Assembly (NCBI GenBank): GCA_002682825.1
Contig: NOKP01000008.1
Span: 855,595 to 919,594, forward strand
Direction: 5' to 3'
Source: Neonectria sp. B-13
Lineage: Eukaryota > Ascomycota > Sordariomycetes > Hypocreales > Nectriaceae
DNA length: 64,000 bases
A model generated the notes under the pieces. The model had not been told where the DNA came from. It worked only from the letters and a program-made list of their open reading frames with translations, and made no database searches. Made by a program: the position numbers and the translations under genes. Shown here piece after piece: positions 46,773 through 57,823 of the stretch. The stretch's first letter is position 1, and every line of letters begins with the position of its first letter.

Positions 46773-48287
46773 GGCCCAAGGAGAGAGCCGAGGCCGTGAT
46801 GGGTGATGGGTTGAGATGAGCCGAAGGTGATGATTGTGAAGATGCGGTTGTTGCTGGGTTGGTGGCGAAGGAAAAATGTTTGCGCGAGAGTTGAGGTCCA
46901 GGTCAACTGAAGGGAGGGAGCAACGAGGTAGCACACCAGCAAGGGCGAACGAGGGAGCTTCAGCCGAGGGGCATGCGCGTGCGAATCGGGAACCGGCGGT
47001 TGACGGGGATGGAGCAGTTACGGCACGTCTGCAAGTCGTCTTCTAGTCAGCAAAAAAGAGAATGAGCGAGTGAAGCCGGCGGTGGCTTCGCTCTCTGTCT
47101 CTCGTCGCGGACCTTGATTTTTGTTTTGTTTTGTTGCTGCTGTGGTCCGTTGTGCGAGGCGAAGGGTGAATTTGGCATGAAGAGTAAAGCGTAAAGCGTC
47201 ATGGACGTTGTGTGGCTGACGTATGGTTGGTATGCGTTTGCCCTGGGGACTGGCAGGCTGGGTAGGAGTTAGGTACTAGAGGCTCCTGAGCTTAGCACCT
47301 AGAGGTCTGACCCCGTTTGCCGTTCACCTCAATCTTCGGCACACGATTAGCGCGGGCACCAACGCACCTCATCCACCGTCACTACCGAATCAGTAAATTG
47401 TCCAATGTGCGAAGTATCCCGGACCGTTTTCGTAGGTGCCTCAGCGCCCGCCCTGCCCCCTGTGGTGTACTTCGCATCCCCTAGAATGGTGCCCAACCTT
47501 ACCCAGATTAAGATAACTGACCCCCTGCAATTCAGGCTGCTCTCCCACGGCCTGTCCCCTGTAGTGCCGCCATCTCCCACGTCAAAGCCCTTCCAGCGGC
47601 GCACCGGCTCTCCGGTTCAGCGGCTCACTATCGGGAATGCCAGCAACTCGGCGCCCCCTAGTCTTTGCTTTCTTTTTGTCTCGCCTGGAACCGGCTGCAC
47701 AAGGCAAAATTTTCTCTCTTCTGAAAAAGAAAAGAGATACAGAGAAAATTTTGCTTCTAGAGCTAAAATCTTCTGTTAGGTCACGCGACACCTTTTCCGT
47801 TCTCTGAGTTCTCTGAGCCGAGATTGTGGTATATCTGACGTAGATGCGAGACGTGGGCGGGGGTTGTTGCATTGACGGGGTCCTCTGGGTGACTTCATTC
47901 CGCAGCTGGTCTTGGCCCTTGGCCCAGGTACCCTTGATCCCACATGGCTCATCTCCCGTCTTCCGTCTTCCATCTTCTTTCGTTCTCAAGCCACGCACGT
48001 CAGCACGGCATCATTTTATCAACGTCATTCAAACTCATGCCGCTTGTTGATCCAACCGGATTATCTTGCTTTGAATTCTCATATCCTGTATCTATACACC
48101 CCAGGCATGCATAATTGAACAATTCCTTCCAACACCGTCCGCCGTAATGTGTCCTGCCGAGCCAGCCCCTTTGGTCTTCGGCCCATCATCCTATTGAACA
48201 TTCCAAAACGCCAAATCATGCATTGCTTAAGACAAGTCATTATTACCCCTTCGTGTCATTTTGGCATAGTACATCTCCCGCTCTGCT
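46773..48287. other. Intergenic region
   Basis: This contains the TBC gene promoter (minus strand) and the 3' flank of the LRR scaffold gene. A GTTTTGTTTT tract lies near 47120 and a strong hairpin at 47704-47754. ORFs of about 100-140 codons near 47400-48000 lack any recognisable feature. Confidence 0.55.
47704..47754. repeat. 14-bp perfect inverted repeat (hairpin)
   Basis: GCAAAATTTTCTCT (47704-47717) and AGAGAAAATTTTGC (47741-47754) pair perfectly around a 23-nt purine-rich loop. Each arm also contains the self-complementary AAAATTTT. This could be a cruciform, a terminator-like 3' structure, or the remnant of a MITE. Confidence 0.75.
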
Positions 48288-51200
48288 TCAAGCAAAGCTG
48301 TCCTCGGCGTTCCAACGGCTGCTCCTCAGAGACTCCGTTGGATACGCAACATCGTGCGCCACCGTCACATCCACTGTCACCTCTTTCTGGGGCGACGACC
48401 CATCTCCCACCAACGTGTCGTCTGGCAGGAGACCTTCCGCGACAAGCGTCTGGTAAAGATCATCCTTAAACAGAACTGTCTCTCGCCGGATAGGCAGACC
48501 ATCGAGCTTGCGTAGGCGCTTGCAGCTTGCGGCGAACACGATTTGGTGCAATCGTCGTCGTAGCCGCGTCGTCTCGTCGAGTCGGCTTGCATACATTTCG
48601 TCCCGCCCCACGTCTCCGTCAGGGAGCATGAATGGGTCGACGAATCCCGCGCGGTCCATCGAAACTAGGACCTGCACGGATGGGTAGAATCCAATCGTCA
48701 CTGGATTGTCACGCAGATCCAGCTGCGTCAAGTGTGGGAACTCCAATAGCAGCTCCGTCACCGTTGTCGAATCTGCAAGTCGGTTGCCTGCAACCAGCAA
48801 CTTCTTCATCCGTGGGATGAAACGGAGCGGTGCTAGATCCGAGATGGCGTTGAAGTTGAGATTTAATGTCCGGAGATTTGGCATCAGCTGGCCTAAGTTG
48901 TCGGGTAGCGACTGGATGCCGCAGTTTGCCAATTCGAGGAGCTGTAGGTTGAGGAAGTCCACCGTTGGCTCGAAAGCGCCCAGGTAGTTGCCGGAAAGGA
49001 ATAGTTTGCGAACCTCGTAGGCCGCTGAGAGAAATCCAACGTCGAGTGATTGCTCGCCTCGCTGCTCTCGCAATGAGAGGCTGTCTAGGTGGCGAGCGTG
49101 ACAGAACCCGGTCAACTCAACGAGGCAGTTGCGGTCCGCGTGGAGCGAATGTAGGCTTGGAAGGTTTCTGACGTCCAAGCGGACAAGGTCGTTGTCGCTA
49201 AGATCCAGCTCCCGCAGCCCCTTGATGCTAGACTCGACTGTAAACCTCTCCAGCCGATTCTTCCCAAGCTTCAGCCGCGCCAACGCTGGGACTAGCTCTA
49301 GGTTGCGAACCGATGTGATTTGGTTGCCAATCAAGTCAAGCTCCGTCAGGCGCTCCATCTTGATGCTCGCAAAGTCCACTTCCTCAACAAGGTTGTCTCG
49401 CGCGCGTAGTGATAGCAGTCCGTCGTGTGCATCCAGCCCATCGAGGCTCGTCAGCTGATTGTTGTCCGCCTTGATGCTTCGCAGATGCACGAGACCCTTC
49501 AGTGCCGACAGACTCTTAACCTCGTTGCCGGAAATATCCACGTACTGCAGGTTCATCAAGTGATCCCACGATGTCAACTCTGTCAACATATTGTACGACA
49601 CCTTGAGTTGCCGCACGCTGGACGGCACACCGTCAAGATGACCCAGGGTATTCTGAGAAACGTCAAGAGTCACCAGTTTGCCACAGAACTCATCCAGCAT
49701 GTGCAGGCTACCCAGTCGCTTCTCGTGCAGATCCAACTCTGTGATATCCTCCCAGTATGGCTCAAAGGGCTCAACCTCGCTAAGTTTGTCCACAAGGTCT
49801 CGTATCGTCATGGTCATGACCTTCTTAGCGCCATCGCCCGTTGCCATGTGGCGGCGGCCCATTACGTAGCTAACCTCGAACCCAAACGACTGGTCCGAGT
49901 TGTTAAGTGTAAACTCGGACAGTGGGCTCAAAGAGAGCTTTCCGACATTCTGACCAATGGCGGCACTCTCATCTGCGCGAACAGACAAAAAGTTGCTGCA
50001 AGGCGTATGCCCGACGAGGAAGCTTAAGCTAGCCCGACGACCATCTGGAGTCTTGTGACTGATGACGCTCGTGTCTCCAATGATGCTGAGCTGACGTTGG
50101 TCTTCGACTGGAATCTCGATGGTGCTCTCTTCGTCTTGCTCGTCGATCCGCGACACCGGCCTGGGGATGAATTCTGGCGCGTTGTGGGCAACGTGCCGTG
50201 AAGCAACTCGGGTGCCACGAATCGACCCCTGGCCGGCGTTCTTCAAGGCGGACTTGCCCACCGAGTGCCCGGAATATTTCTTTGGCGTGGGGTTGTTAGA
50301 CAAGTCCTCGTCTGGCATCTCTGGGTCGTCCTCAAGACCGTCCAAGTCCTCGGCAAGGACATCCTGAATGATGGATGCCACTGGCGACGAAAACGAAATG
50401 GTAAGGTTACGCCTCTTGGTCGTCGAAGGGGGGCTGCTAACCATGTCCTCCTGCATGCTCTCATCCCGCTTCACTGATTCGTCAGGGTCCATCTCAGAGC
50501 CTTCCATTGCGCGAGCGTCGAGCTTTTCAAACTCTTCTCGGGCCAGAGATGCTACATCTGGGCTCAGGTGTCCATTTGGAGACAGGGTGACATAGCCCCT
50601 GGACGGGGGTCGAGGTGACGGAGAGGGACTCGCGGGGAAGGTCATTTGATTGGTCTTTTCGCCTGGGTTGGCCTTCTTGGACGTCGGCAACACGAGGTTC
50701 TGCATCTCTCTGGTGAGATCGACAGATAGATCAGGAATACTGGCGAAAGGGTCGTCTTCGCTGTCCTCTGAGGGGAGAATGTTGAATGTCCGCCGGGGAG
50801 GCGTTTCCTTCTTCTTGATCCAGATGTTATTCCGTTTGTCGAGGTACATGCTGCCGACTCGATCCGGGATGAGATGCGACACACTCTCCGGCATAATGAT
50901 CTTCCTGGAGTCAGAACCTCGAGAAGAGCCCGTAGGGAACGTCCTGTTGGTGGAGCCCCCTGAGGAGTAGGAAGGAAAGTCTCGAGCAGGGCTACCGGGC
51001 ATGTCGTGTGCCGGGTTTGTCGAAAGCCGGATGTTGGGTGGATCGCTGATCACTTCATCGTCCGTCGTATAAGGAATATCGGATCGGCCGCGAGAGTTCT
51101 CGGCGATTTGTCGCTCAACCTCCTGGGCTACACGGATCGCATCCTTTGCAAGACCCATAGACCGCATGGATGAGGAGATGATATCGCCCATGTCGCTTAG

Positions 51201-53771
51201 TTCCTGGTACTTTTTCAACCTGTTGATGAGCTCGGGATCTTCTTGTCGAACGGGGAGCCTGGACATGGGCGGGCCTTCACGGCTAGGTGGTCGAGATAGT
51301 GGTTCCTTAGTCGATTCCTGGTATGAGTCGTCGTCGAAATCAGGGCTGGCTTCGCCGTGTTCGGCCTCTGACTCTTCCACACTCGAGAGTCCAGGTGCCC
51401 TAACCTGGTTTCGGATCATGGCCATGATTTGCGCGGCTTGATCAACAAAGTCTTGGGTTCTGATAGACGGCTTTCGGTCCATTTCGCTCGGGGAACCGCT
51501 TGACTGTGCGATGCTCTCATCCTGCAGCTTCCGAATTGGCGACTTCCTAGACAGATGATCGCCCATCCCTTTACTCTCCGGCTCCACAGAGGAATGTCGC
51601 GAGTGATTCTGAGATGATCCCCTACTAGGGGTCGGGCTGCGGGGACATAATATGGATCTCATCGCCAGAACGCTCGGGTTCGCCAGGTGGAAGGTACCGG
51701 GTCGGGCATCTTTTCGCTTTTTCCCCATCACTGACTGCATCTCTTGGTGTGCAGAATCCACACCGGAGAAGCGGTCCTCACGGCCAAAGGCGATATCTGA
51801 GCGGTGAAGCGTTCGCCGACGCTTGGGTGTGGGATCTTTAGACGGGGATGTCCTGGGTCTCTTGCCTTCGGAACCATCGCGTAGCAACGCAGCATCCAAG
51901 TCCGGTGCTCCTTTCGCTGGGTTAAGAGACCTGCGAATTTGGCTGGAACTGGAGAATGTTCTGGTGTGCTTGCTTGTAGATGATGACAACGACTTGTTCC
52001 GTCTCCTGCGGACTCGCAGTTCCGAATCCTCATCAGGAGATGCTTCGCGTAGTGGCCGTTCGAAAATCGGCTCAATAGGTTGAGAAGAGAGTGGCTTCGG
52101 AGGGGTGTTCTCTTTATCGGAAGTTGACAAGTCGTCCTGCGATGCGTAAGAAATATCACCGCTGAATTCAAATCCTTCAAGGTCAGGGCCACCGAATTGG
52201 CTGACTGATCTCAAAACAGGTGATTGATCAAGCCCGCGGGGGCTTGATGGAGCCGACAAATGCACTTGGGTATCTGGTGTCGGTGAGCTGTCGTGACGGA
52301 CAACTGAGCCAAAGGATTGGCGAGAGGTCGTGCCAGACATTGTCTCCTCGAATTGACTGATCCGTCGAAGTAGTGTCTGATTAGTAAAAGTATCGTATGG
52401 TCCAAAGAGCTTAAGAGGGCTTCCGCTTGACGGTGCGCCTCGTCCGGCGGATATTTCCCTTTTATCGGGGCTAGGGAATGGAGCTCGCGGCAATGAAGGA
52501 CTTAAAGAGAATTGGTCGTTTGGGTAGGGGTTCGTGGCCGTCCTTATCGAAGGAAACTGCTTTGGTGTGCTTGCCTGCAAAGACTCCTCGGGGAGCATCT
52601 CAGAGGTATCGACTCCCAAGCAAGGGCTAAGGTCCCGATAGCGAAACGATCCTTCTGCTGATCGCCCTCCCCTCTGCAGGTTGATGTATCCTCCAGCCCG
52701 AGCATAATCCTCGCTGTTCTCCAGGTTGATGGGTTCGTTCTGGCTCGGTCCGTCAAAGGCCGTCCGAGGGTCTACTCGAGGATCGAGAAGTACTTGGTTG
52801 ATCCGTAGCGCCTCAAGCTTCAACTTCAACTGATCCGCAGGCAGCTCGATTGGCGCAAAGTCCATCTTGCCGTTTTGATCACTGTGTCTCCCAATAAGAA
52901 TCGGACTGAAATCCTCGTTGCGGATGACGCTCTGGCCACTTGTTTTGCGGAGGCTGACGTCCTCATCACCTGGCGCACTCAAGCAGCTTTCATCTCGGTA
53001 GATCTCAGGTAGGCGCGAAGGAGTCACATCCTCTGGTCCACTTGCTTCACCCGAAAAGACGGAAGTATCGACGTTGAGCTTGTATTGCATTTCCCTTTTT
53101 GTTCTCCTTGGACTCGGGCTAGGTGTCACGTCGTTGGGATATAGTGGTTCATCGTCCTCGAGCTCGTCCAGATCAAGACCCTCAAGGCCATGGTGGAGAT
53201 CGCCACTGCCGATGCGCTGGGGGTAGGAAGGCGGGCTAGAGGGCATAGTCGTCTCGTTTTGCTCGTCGTCGTCGGTCGGGGATGGAGGTTTGAACATGTC
53301 TTGGAGACCATCGGCAGCAGAGCAGAACAGGTCGCGTTGTTCTCCGTATTGGACGCCGCCGTACACCAACCGTCGCTTCCATTCTGGCGTTTCAACCTTG
53401 CTCTTTCCTGGTGTAGACTTATACTGTATTGTGTTGTGAACGACAGATGCGCTGGTGGAGGCGGAGACAGATCTACTGCAATTTGCTCCACGTGTGTGTT
53501 TTGACTCCTGAGACAACTTAGATGACAGTCGCTTGCTTGAGATGTTGATGTCGTTTGTGCTGCGCTGGCTCAGCGCATTGATGCTAGAGTCATGCGAGCC
53601 TGATAATTGAGACCGTGGGCCAAACGTCCTACGTGGTATCCGGCTCGGGGTTGATCTGGGTTTGGTGCTCGCGTCGTCGTCCTTAAAAGGTGGCAGCTGC
53701 GCGGCTGAAGTATCTGATGCAGGTTGGGAGACCCAATCCTCCGACAAGGAGTCCAACCAAGCGTGCTCCAT
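48288..53771 (-). CDS. Septation initiation network scaffold, Cdc11/Nud1-type LRR protein
   Basis: A single exon of 1827 residues. The start at 53771 (MEHAWLDSLSEDWVSQP) is the first in-frame ATG and I recognise this N-terminal block as typical of fungal Cdc11/SnaD proteins. The first about 1330 residues are disordered, Ser/Pro-rich and full of likely phosphorylation sites. From about 1335 to 1700 there is a run of leucine-rich repeats (ITELDLHEKRLGSLHML, LVTLDVSQNTLGHLDGV, LQYVDISGNEVKSLSAL, LTELDLIGNQITSVRNL and others), then an LRR-cap-like C-terminus (LTQLDLRDNPVTIGFYP). In fission yeast Cdc11 anchors the SIN kinase cascade at the spindle pole body; in Aspergillus SnaD is needed for septation. 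The same role at spindle poles is inferred here. It shares an 806-bp divergent promoter with the next gene. Confidence 0.88.
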   Translation of the reverse strand: MEHAWLDSLSEDWVSQPASDTSAAQLPPFKDDDASTKPRSTPSRIPRRTFGPRSQLSGSHDSSINALSQRSTNDINISSKRLSSKLSQESKHTRGANCSRSVSASTSASVVHNTIQYKSTPGKSKVETPEWKRRLVYGGVQYGEQRDLFCSAADGLQDMFKPPSPTDDDEQNETTMPSSPPSYPQRIGSGDLHHGLEGLDLDELEDDEPLYPNDVTPSPSPRRTKREMQYKLNVDTSVFSGEASGPEDVTPSRLPEIYRDESCLSAPGDEDVSLRKTSGQSVIRNEDFSPILIGRHSDQNGKMDFAPIELPADQLKLKLEALRINQVLLDPRVDPRTAFDGPSQNEPINLENSEDYARAGGYINLQRGGRSAEGSFRYRDLSPCLGVDTSEMLPEESLQASTPKQFPSIRTATNPYPNDQFSLSPSLPRAPFPSPDKREISAGRGAPSSGSPLKLFGPYDTFTNQTLLRRISQFEETMSGTTSRQSFGSVVRHDSSPTPDTQVHLSAPSSPRGLDQSPVLRSVSQFGGPDLEGFEFSGDISYASQDDLSTSDKENTPPKPLSSQPIEPIFERPLREASPDEDSELRVRRRRNKSLSSSTSKHTRTFSSSSQIRRSLNPAKGAPDLDAALLRDGSEGKRPRTSPSKDPTPKRRRTLHRSDIAFGREDRFSGVDSAHQEMQSVMGKKRKDARPGTFHLANPSVLAMRSILCPRSPTPSRGSSQNHSRHSSVEPESKGMGDHLSRKSPIRKLQDESIAQSSGSPSEMDRKPSIRTQDFVDQAAQIMAMIRNQVRAPGLSSVEESEAEHGEASPDFDDDSYQESTKEPLSRPPSREGPPMSRLPVRQEDPELINRLKKYQELSDMGDIISSSMRSMGLAKDAIRVAQEVERQIAENSRGRSDIPYTTDDEVISDPPNIRLSTNPAHDMPGSPARDFPSYSSGGSTNRTFPTGSSRGSDSRKIIMPESVSHLIPDRVGSMYLDKRNNIWIKKKETPPRRTFNILPSEDSEDDPFASIPDLSVDLTREMQNLVLPTSKKANPGEKTNQMTFPASPSPSPRPPSRGYVTLSPNGHLSPDVASLAREEFEKLDARAMEGSEMDPDESVKRDESMQEDMVSSPPSTTKRRNLTISFSSPVASIIQDVLAEDLDGLEDDPEMPDEDLSNNPTPKKYSGHSVGKSALKNAGQGSIRGTRVASRHVAHNAPEFIPRPVSRIDEQDEESTIEIPVEDQRQLSIIGDTSVISHKTPDGRRASLSFLVGHTPCSNFLSVRADESAAIGQNVGKLSLSPLSEFTLNNSDQSFGFEVSYVMGRRHMATGDGAKKVMTMTIRDLVDKLSEVEPFEPYWEDITELDLHEKRLGSLHMLDEFCGKLVTLDVSQNTLGHLDGVPSSVRQLKVSYNMLTELTSWDHLMNLQYVDISGNEVKSLSALKGLVHLRSIKADNNQLTSLDGLDAHDGLLSLRARDNLVEEVDFASIKMERLTELDLIGNQITSVRNLELVPALARLKLGKNRLERFTVESSIKGLRELDLSDNDLVRLDVRNLPSLHSLHADRNCLVELTGFCHARHLDSLSLREQRGEQSLDVGFLSAAYEVRKLFLSGNYLGAFEPTVDFLNLQLLELANCGIQSLPDNLGQLMPNLRTLNLNFNAISDLAPLRFIPRMKKLLVAGNRLADSTTVTELLLEFPHLTQLDLRDNPVTIGFYPSVQVLVSMDRAGFVDPFMLPDGDVGRDEMYASRLDETTRLRRRLHQIVFAASCKRLRKLDGLPIRRETVLFKDDLYQTLVAEGLLPDDTLVGDGSSPQKEVTVDVTVAHDVAYPTESLRSSRWNAEDSFA

Positions 53772-54577
53772 TGCGGCACCTTGATGAGGAGAACTCTGAC
53801 ACAAGACAATTATTCCAACTCCATACAAACAGGTTCAAATGTTACTGTTTGTGCGGGGTCGCGAAGATGGTGGTCGTATTAATCGTCGCGGTAGGTGGTT
53901 CGTTTAGTAGGCGCACGGGCAGTCGGTGGATGGGTAAAGGGAGATGCGCTAAGACTAGAGGAAGGTGTAGGAATTCAAAGAGTAGGCATGAAGGCTGGGC
54001 GTGAAATCGCTTTTGGGAAGCATTTGGGAGGTTGTGAGGCGCGAGCCATTGTTGCGCGTATCCTTGAGTCTGGGCGCTGGAATAAACAAGACCAGGGATA
54101 GGCGATTGGGGACAGCGCCGTTGCCGTGTCAACAACGTGGGATTTCTATGCGTCACGTGCCATATCACGTTGATTCAACTCAGTTCCCAATCACGTACCT
54201 TATGGTGCAAACAGACTCACTTGAAATGTTCAAAGAGACGTTCCCAGCTCCTCAAAACGACTGAAGAACACTATTCCCCCTTTCTAATCGCACACTATCA
54301 TCAATCGCCATTATTCACGCCGTTTGGGGGCTTTGCACAAATCACTCTACGCGCTCTCACGTGAGGAACGCGGGGCGCGTCACCCATGGAGACGGCGTGA
54401 ATTTCAACTCCACGTCTCGGAACCCCTGGTACAGGTACACAGGTGACGACATCAGATGCGGGCTGAAGATACCCTCACCCGCCTGCGACGCTCTGTTCCT
54501 ATTCTCCGTCGTCCTCCATGGCATTTTCATCGTCGTTGAACCCTTAAACCAGAAACTCATGAACAGGTGGTGTCACT
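53772..54577. other. Shared divergent promoter region
   Basis: This 806-bp interval lies between two outward-transcribed genes. It contains TCACGTG-like sequence near 54155 (GCGTCACGTGCC), a possible bHLH-type E-box. No further gene is seen. Confidence 0.55.
54518..54547 (+). promoter_or_regulatory. Upstream ORF before the gene at 54578
   Basis: A 9-codon ORF starts at an ATG with CCATGG context. A second ATG at 54559 opens a frame (to 54663) that overlaps the main start out of frame. Confidence 0.4.
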
Positions 54578-55825
54578 ATGCAGCACGCCGATCGAAAGGT
54601 GGACCAGTTCGAGCCGTCCTGGGAGGAGGATACGATTTACTGCGAAGCGACCTGCGCACCTAGAGATGTGTTCTACGAAGGATCCGATGACGAAGACTAT
54701 GATGACCCGACCTCTCGACGACTCCGATACGAGGCCGCAGGCCAACGCTTCCTGAACGGGTGTACGCCGCTCCTGCTCACGGCAACTCTAAAGGGACCCT
54801 TTGACAAGAGTTCGGGATGGACCAACCCCTGGCAGTCGAAGCACCGTACGGCTAGAGCTTTTCAAGGCACAAGGTCATCCCCCGAGAAGCTTTCAAGGCA
54901 ACCAAGACGAGAACGAAATGTGTCAATCCCGGAAACAATTCAGGCTGGGCCCCACGACAGCATGGATTGCCATCTCCCAAGTCCTGAAAGCCTTAAGCAG
55001 GCCCCTGTTATAGCGGAACACCCGTACCTTGAGGATGATGAGCTGAAGGTGGTCCAGAAATGGCGGACCACGGTACAGCCAGTTGCAAAAGATCAGTTTT
55101 GGGCCTCCACACCCAAGGAAAACAAGGAAGAGAGGAAGAGGAAAGCACAAGGGTCTGAATGGTTGCGGAAGGTGGCAAGCAAACGACGGCGGACAGAGCT
55201 CATGGAGTCTGGGTCTATCAACTCCCCCATTCTGCGAATATCAGGAGCATCTCGCCAAGCTCATTCTGGCGGATATCTTGGACGCAATACCTCGTTCACT
55301 AGTGTTCCTGGCCGACTGCCTTCCTCCGCTAATACTGCAGAGAGTTTCTTGCGTATTCATCCGGGTCAAAATCTTGAGCAGGATGCAGGAAACACTCACA
55401 ATAACGAAGAGGTTGTTGATACCATCACCGTTTCGTTCACCAGCGCACCTGGTCGGCTACAATCACCAGCTAAGCGTATATCACCCAAGCGAAGCCCGAA
55501 AAAACGGCATCTTAAAGAAGCAGTGAAGGAACCGGGAGATGTGCTTTCCCAAAACGAGGCCGCTTCCATCAAAGCAGCTGCGACTCTATCATCGCCTGTG
55601 TCGCAACAACGGTTTTCCCAAGCTTCAATTCGAAAATCACCTCGTCTCAACTTGTCTCAGCAGATTATTGAGAAGCATTCTCCAAGTCGACGAACATCCT
55701 CGCTTCAGCAAGCCAAGACAGTTCGGGAAGAAGTCCCTAAAGAATACGAATCGGTTGGCGAGTCTGGAGAGTTGGAAACTCAGAGAGACCAGAGCTTCTG
55801 TTTCAGGATGCGGTCAAGGCCGACG

Positions 55826-55859
<34 letters not shown>

Positions 55860-57823
55860 CAGTTGATCAGACTAATTCGTCTTCTGGGGAAGCTTGTGGG
55901 TTTGACGATACAGAGTCGTGGTCTGGGCTGTCTTCTATGGACGATGAAGAAGTAGAGCTACTGATTGTGTCAGAGGACAACTCTGTTGAACCGAATGTCT
56001 CAAGCTCTAAAGTTGTCGCCATGTCCACCGCCCCAGGAAGCGGGACCATGCAAGTTGACAGCAACGCAATGTCTAGTGAGCTGTCGTCCTTGGCCAGTGA
56101 GGAATTTGCTGGGTTTGACATTGGTGTTCAAAGCGAGGCCGACGTCGAGATGGGAGGCGATTCGGATACGTCGAGTGGTTCAGAGACAGCCAGCGATCGA
56201 TCGTCTGAGTCTGGGGATGCCATTAAGGTAGCCGTGATGGAACCAAGCGAGTCCACGGTCCAGCAAGAAATATCGAGCAACGAACAGACATCCGAGGTTC
56301 ATGTGGCAAACACTAAGGGGCGATCAGTTTCTGAAGACGGCGCAACCGAAGAGGATGCTTCTGAAAAGTCCGGAGACGAGTCAGAGAACGATGGCACATA
56401 TAACACTTCGTCGCAAGTGTCAGTTGCATCCGATCTAGCTCCTGAAGCTCAGCTTGATCTTTGCAAGTCTGCGCCTTTGCATCTTCTTAAGGACTCAGTT
56501 AAGCGGTTTGTCCCCAAGACCCTTTGGGCAAGACTATCTCACTCGTCCTCCCCTGCGCTGCCGCTGGATCACGAAATTGACGACTCCTCACACTTTGATG
56601 CCGCCTTGGAGGAGTGTCCACAAGAGAGTTCAACTCTGAATAAGCTTTGCGAACTTACTCAGGGGCAGTCTATCGACACCTCAGCGCCCAAAAGCCAGGC
56701 TCCTTCAATAACATCCCAGCCATCAGAACACGGCCAGACAGCCCTAAATCTCGGCCATCCAATGGAGGTAGATGAGGCAGATCCAGACACAGAACCATTC
56801 CCCGTCTCTCAGCAGAGTCCCTGGGCTGAAAACAAGCTCTCCCAATTCGCAAAGCTAGCTGAATACGTCCTCCCTCTAGATAATTCTAGAGACACTAGCA
56901 TTCCGCAAATGGTAGACGACAAATCTACGACAGAACCATTAGCCATTACGACTCCTCTGGTAGCCGACCTTACTCAAGAACCAATTGCGACTCAAGATGG
57001 CACGCCGAATGTCAACGATGTAGCCCGACTGCCAGCGTTACATCCGCTCATCACGACGTCTTCTACTTCGAGCCAGATGCAGAACCACGCTGCCACACCC
57101 ACTACACTGGCCATCACACCGGCCATGGCGCCACGCCCGTCAACACCGGAACCCCAGTTTTCCGTGAAATCATTCGCTTCGTTCATGTCACCATCTCCGG
57201 AGCGTCGGTCTCGCAAGTCGGTGCGTGCCGCGTGGCGAGACTCTGGGTCCCGGCTTCCCAGCACGCAAGGGATACTCGCATCTGCTACAAAGAATCCTTG
57301 GAAGGCCGACGTTTCACGGCGTCGTGTGTCGTGGGCGCTGCTACCACATGAGGTGTCAAGCTCAACCACGAGTGTTGCGATGCCGCCGCCATTGGAGGCT
57401 AGGGGGAGACAAGTCTCGCCACCGCCGACAACCCCCATTGCGGAGCTGCCAACATCGGGAGACGCCAAGTTTCACGAGCATTTCACAGCTGTTGCGAACC
57501 GAACTAAAGGCTTACGGCAACGTATCTTGCCTACAGCATCTCAACGCACGCTTGGCAGCCCAGAGGCCCAGGCCATGGCCGAGACATTCCTCTCCGCCGA
57601 CCAACTCCGGAAGCCAGACAACGAAGAGCAGGACGAGAACAATGCCGACAGTCATCACGAACCTGCGCACGTCCAGCAGTCACAAGAACCCCTGGATATT
57701 GTGGAGGACGTCATCCGTGAGATGGGAGGCTATCTAGATGCATGGGATGTGGATATGGAGCTGGACCAAGCCCGAAAGACTGGCGGCATACAGACACCCC
57801 AGCTCACACAAAGCCCTTGGTGA
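54578..57823 (+). CDS. Conserved intrinsically disordered nuclear-type protein of unknown function
   Basis: A single exon of 1081 residues. The N-terminus looks conserved (EEDTIYCEATCAPRDVFYEG, PLLLTATLKGPFDKSSGWTN, PWQSK), while most of the rest is low-complexity and rich in Ser, Glu, Asp, Pro and Thr. A basic patch at about 185-210 (KEERKRKAQG, KVASKRRRTEL) could be a nuclear signal. A poly-Asp tract (DDDDDGDDDDD) lies near residue 416 and an acidic/serine-rich segment covers about 430-640. Near 860-960 short motifs return: FASFMSPSPERRSRKSVR, GILASATKNPWKADVSRRRVSWALLPHE. The C-terminus has a short amphipathic block (VEDVIREMGGYLDAWDVDMELDQ). No known catalytic domain is seen. From memory some databases give such proteins names like 'protamine P1', which I would treat as a low-complexity artefact. 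Confidence 0.82.

Noticed and set aside
46773..46934. Extended N-terminus of the TBC protein
   Set aside because: The frame is open but has only a GTG start; the first ATG at 46772 is preferred for a eukaryotic gene.
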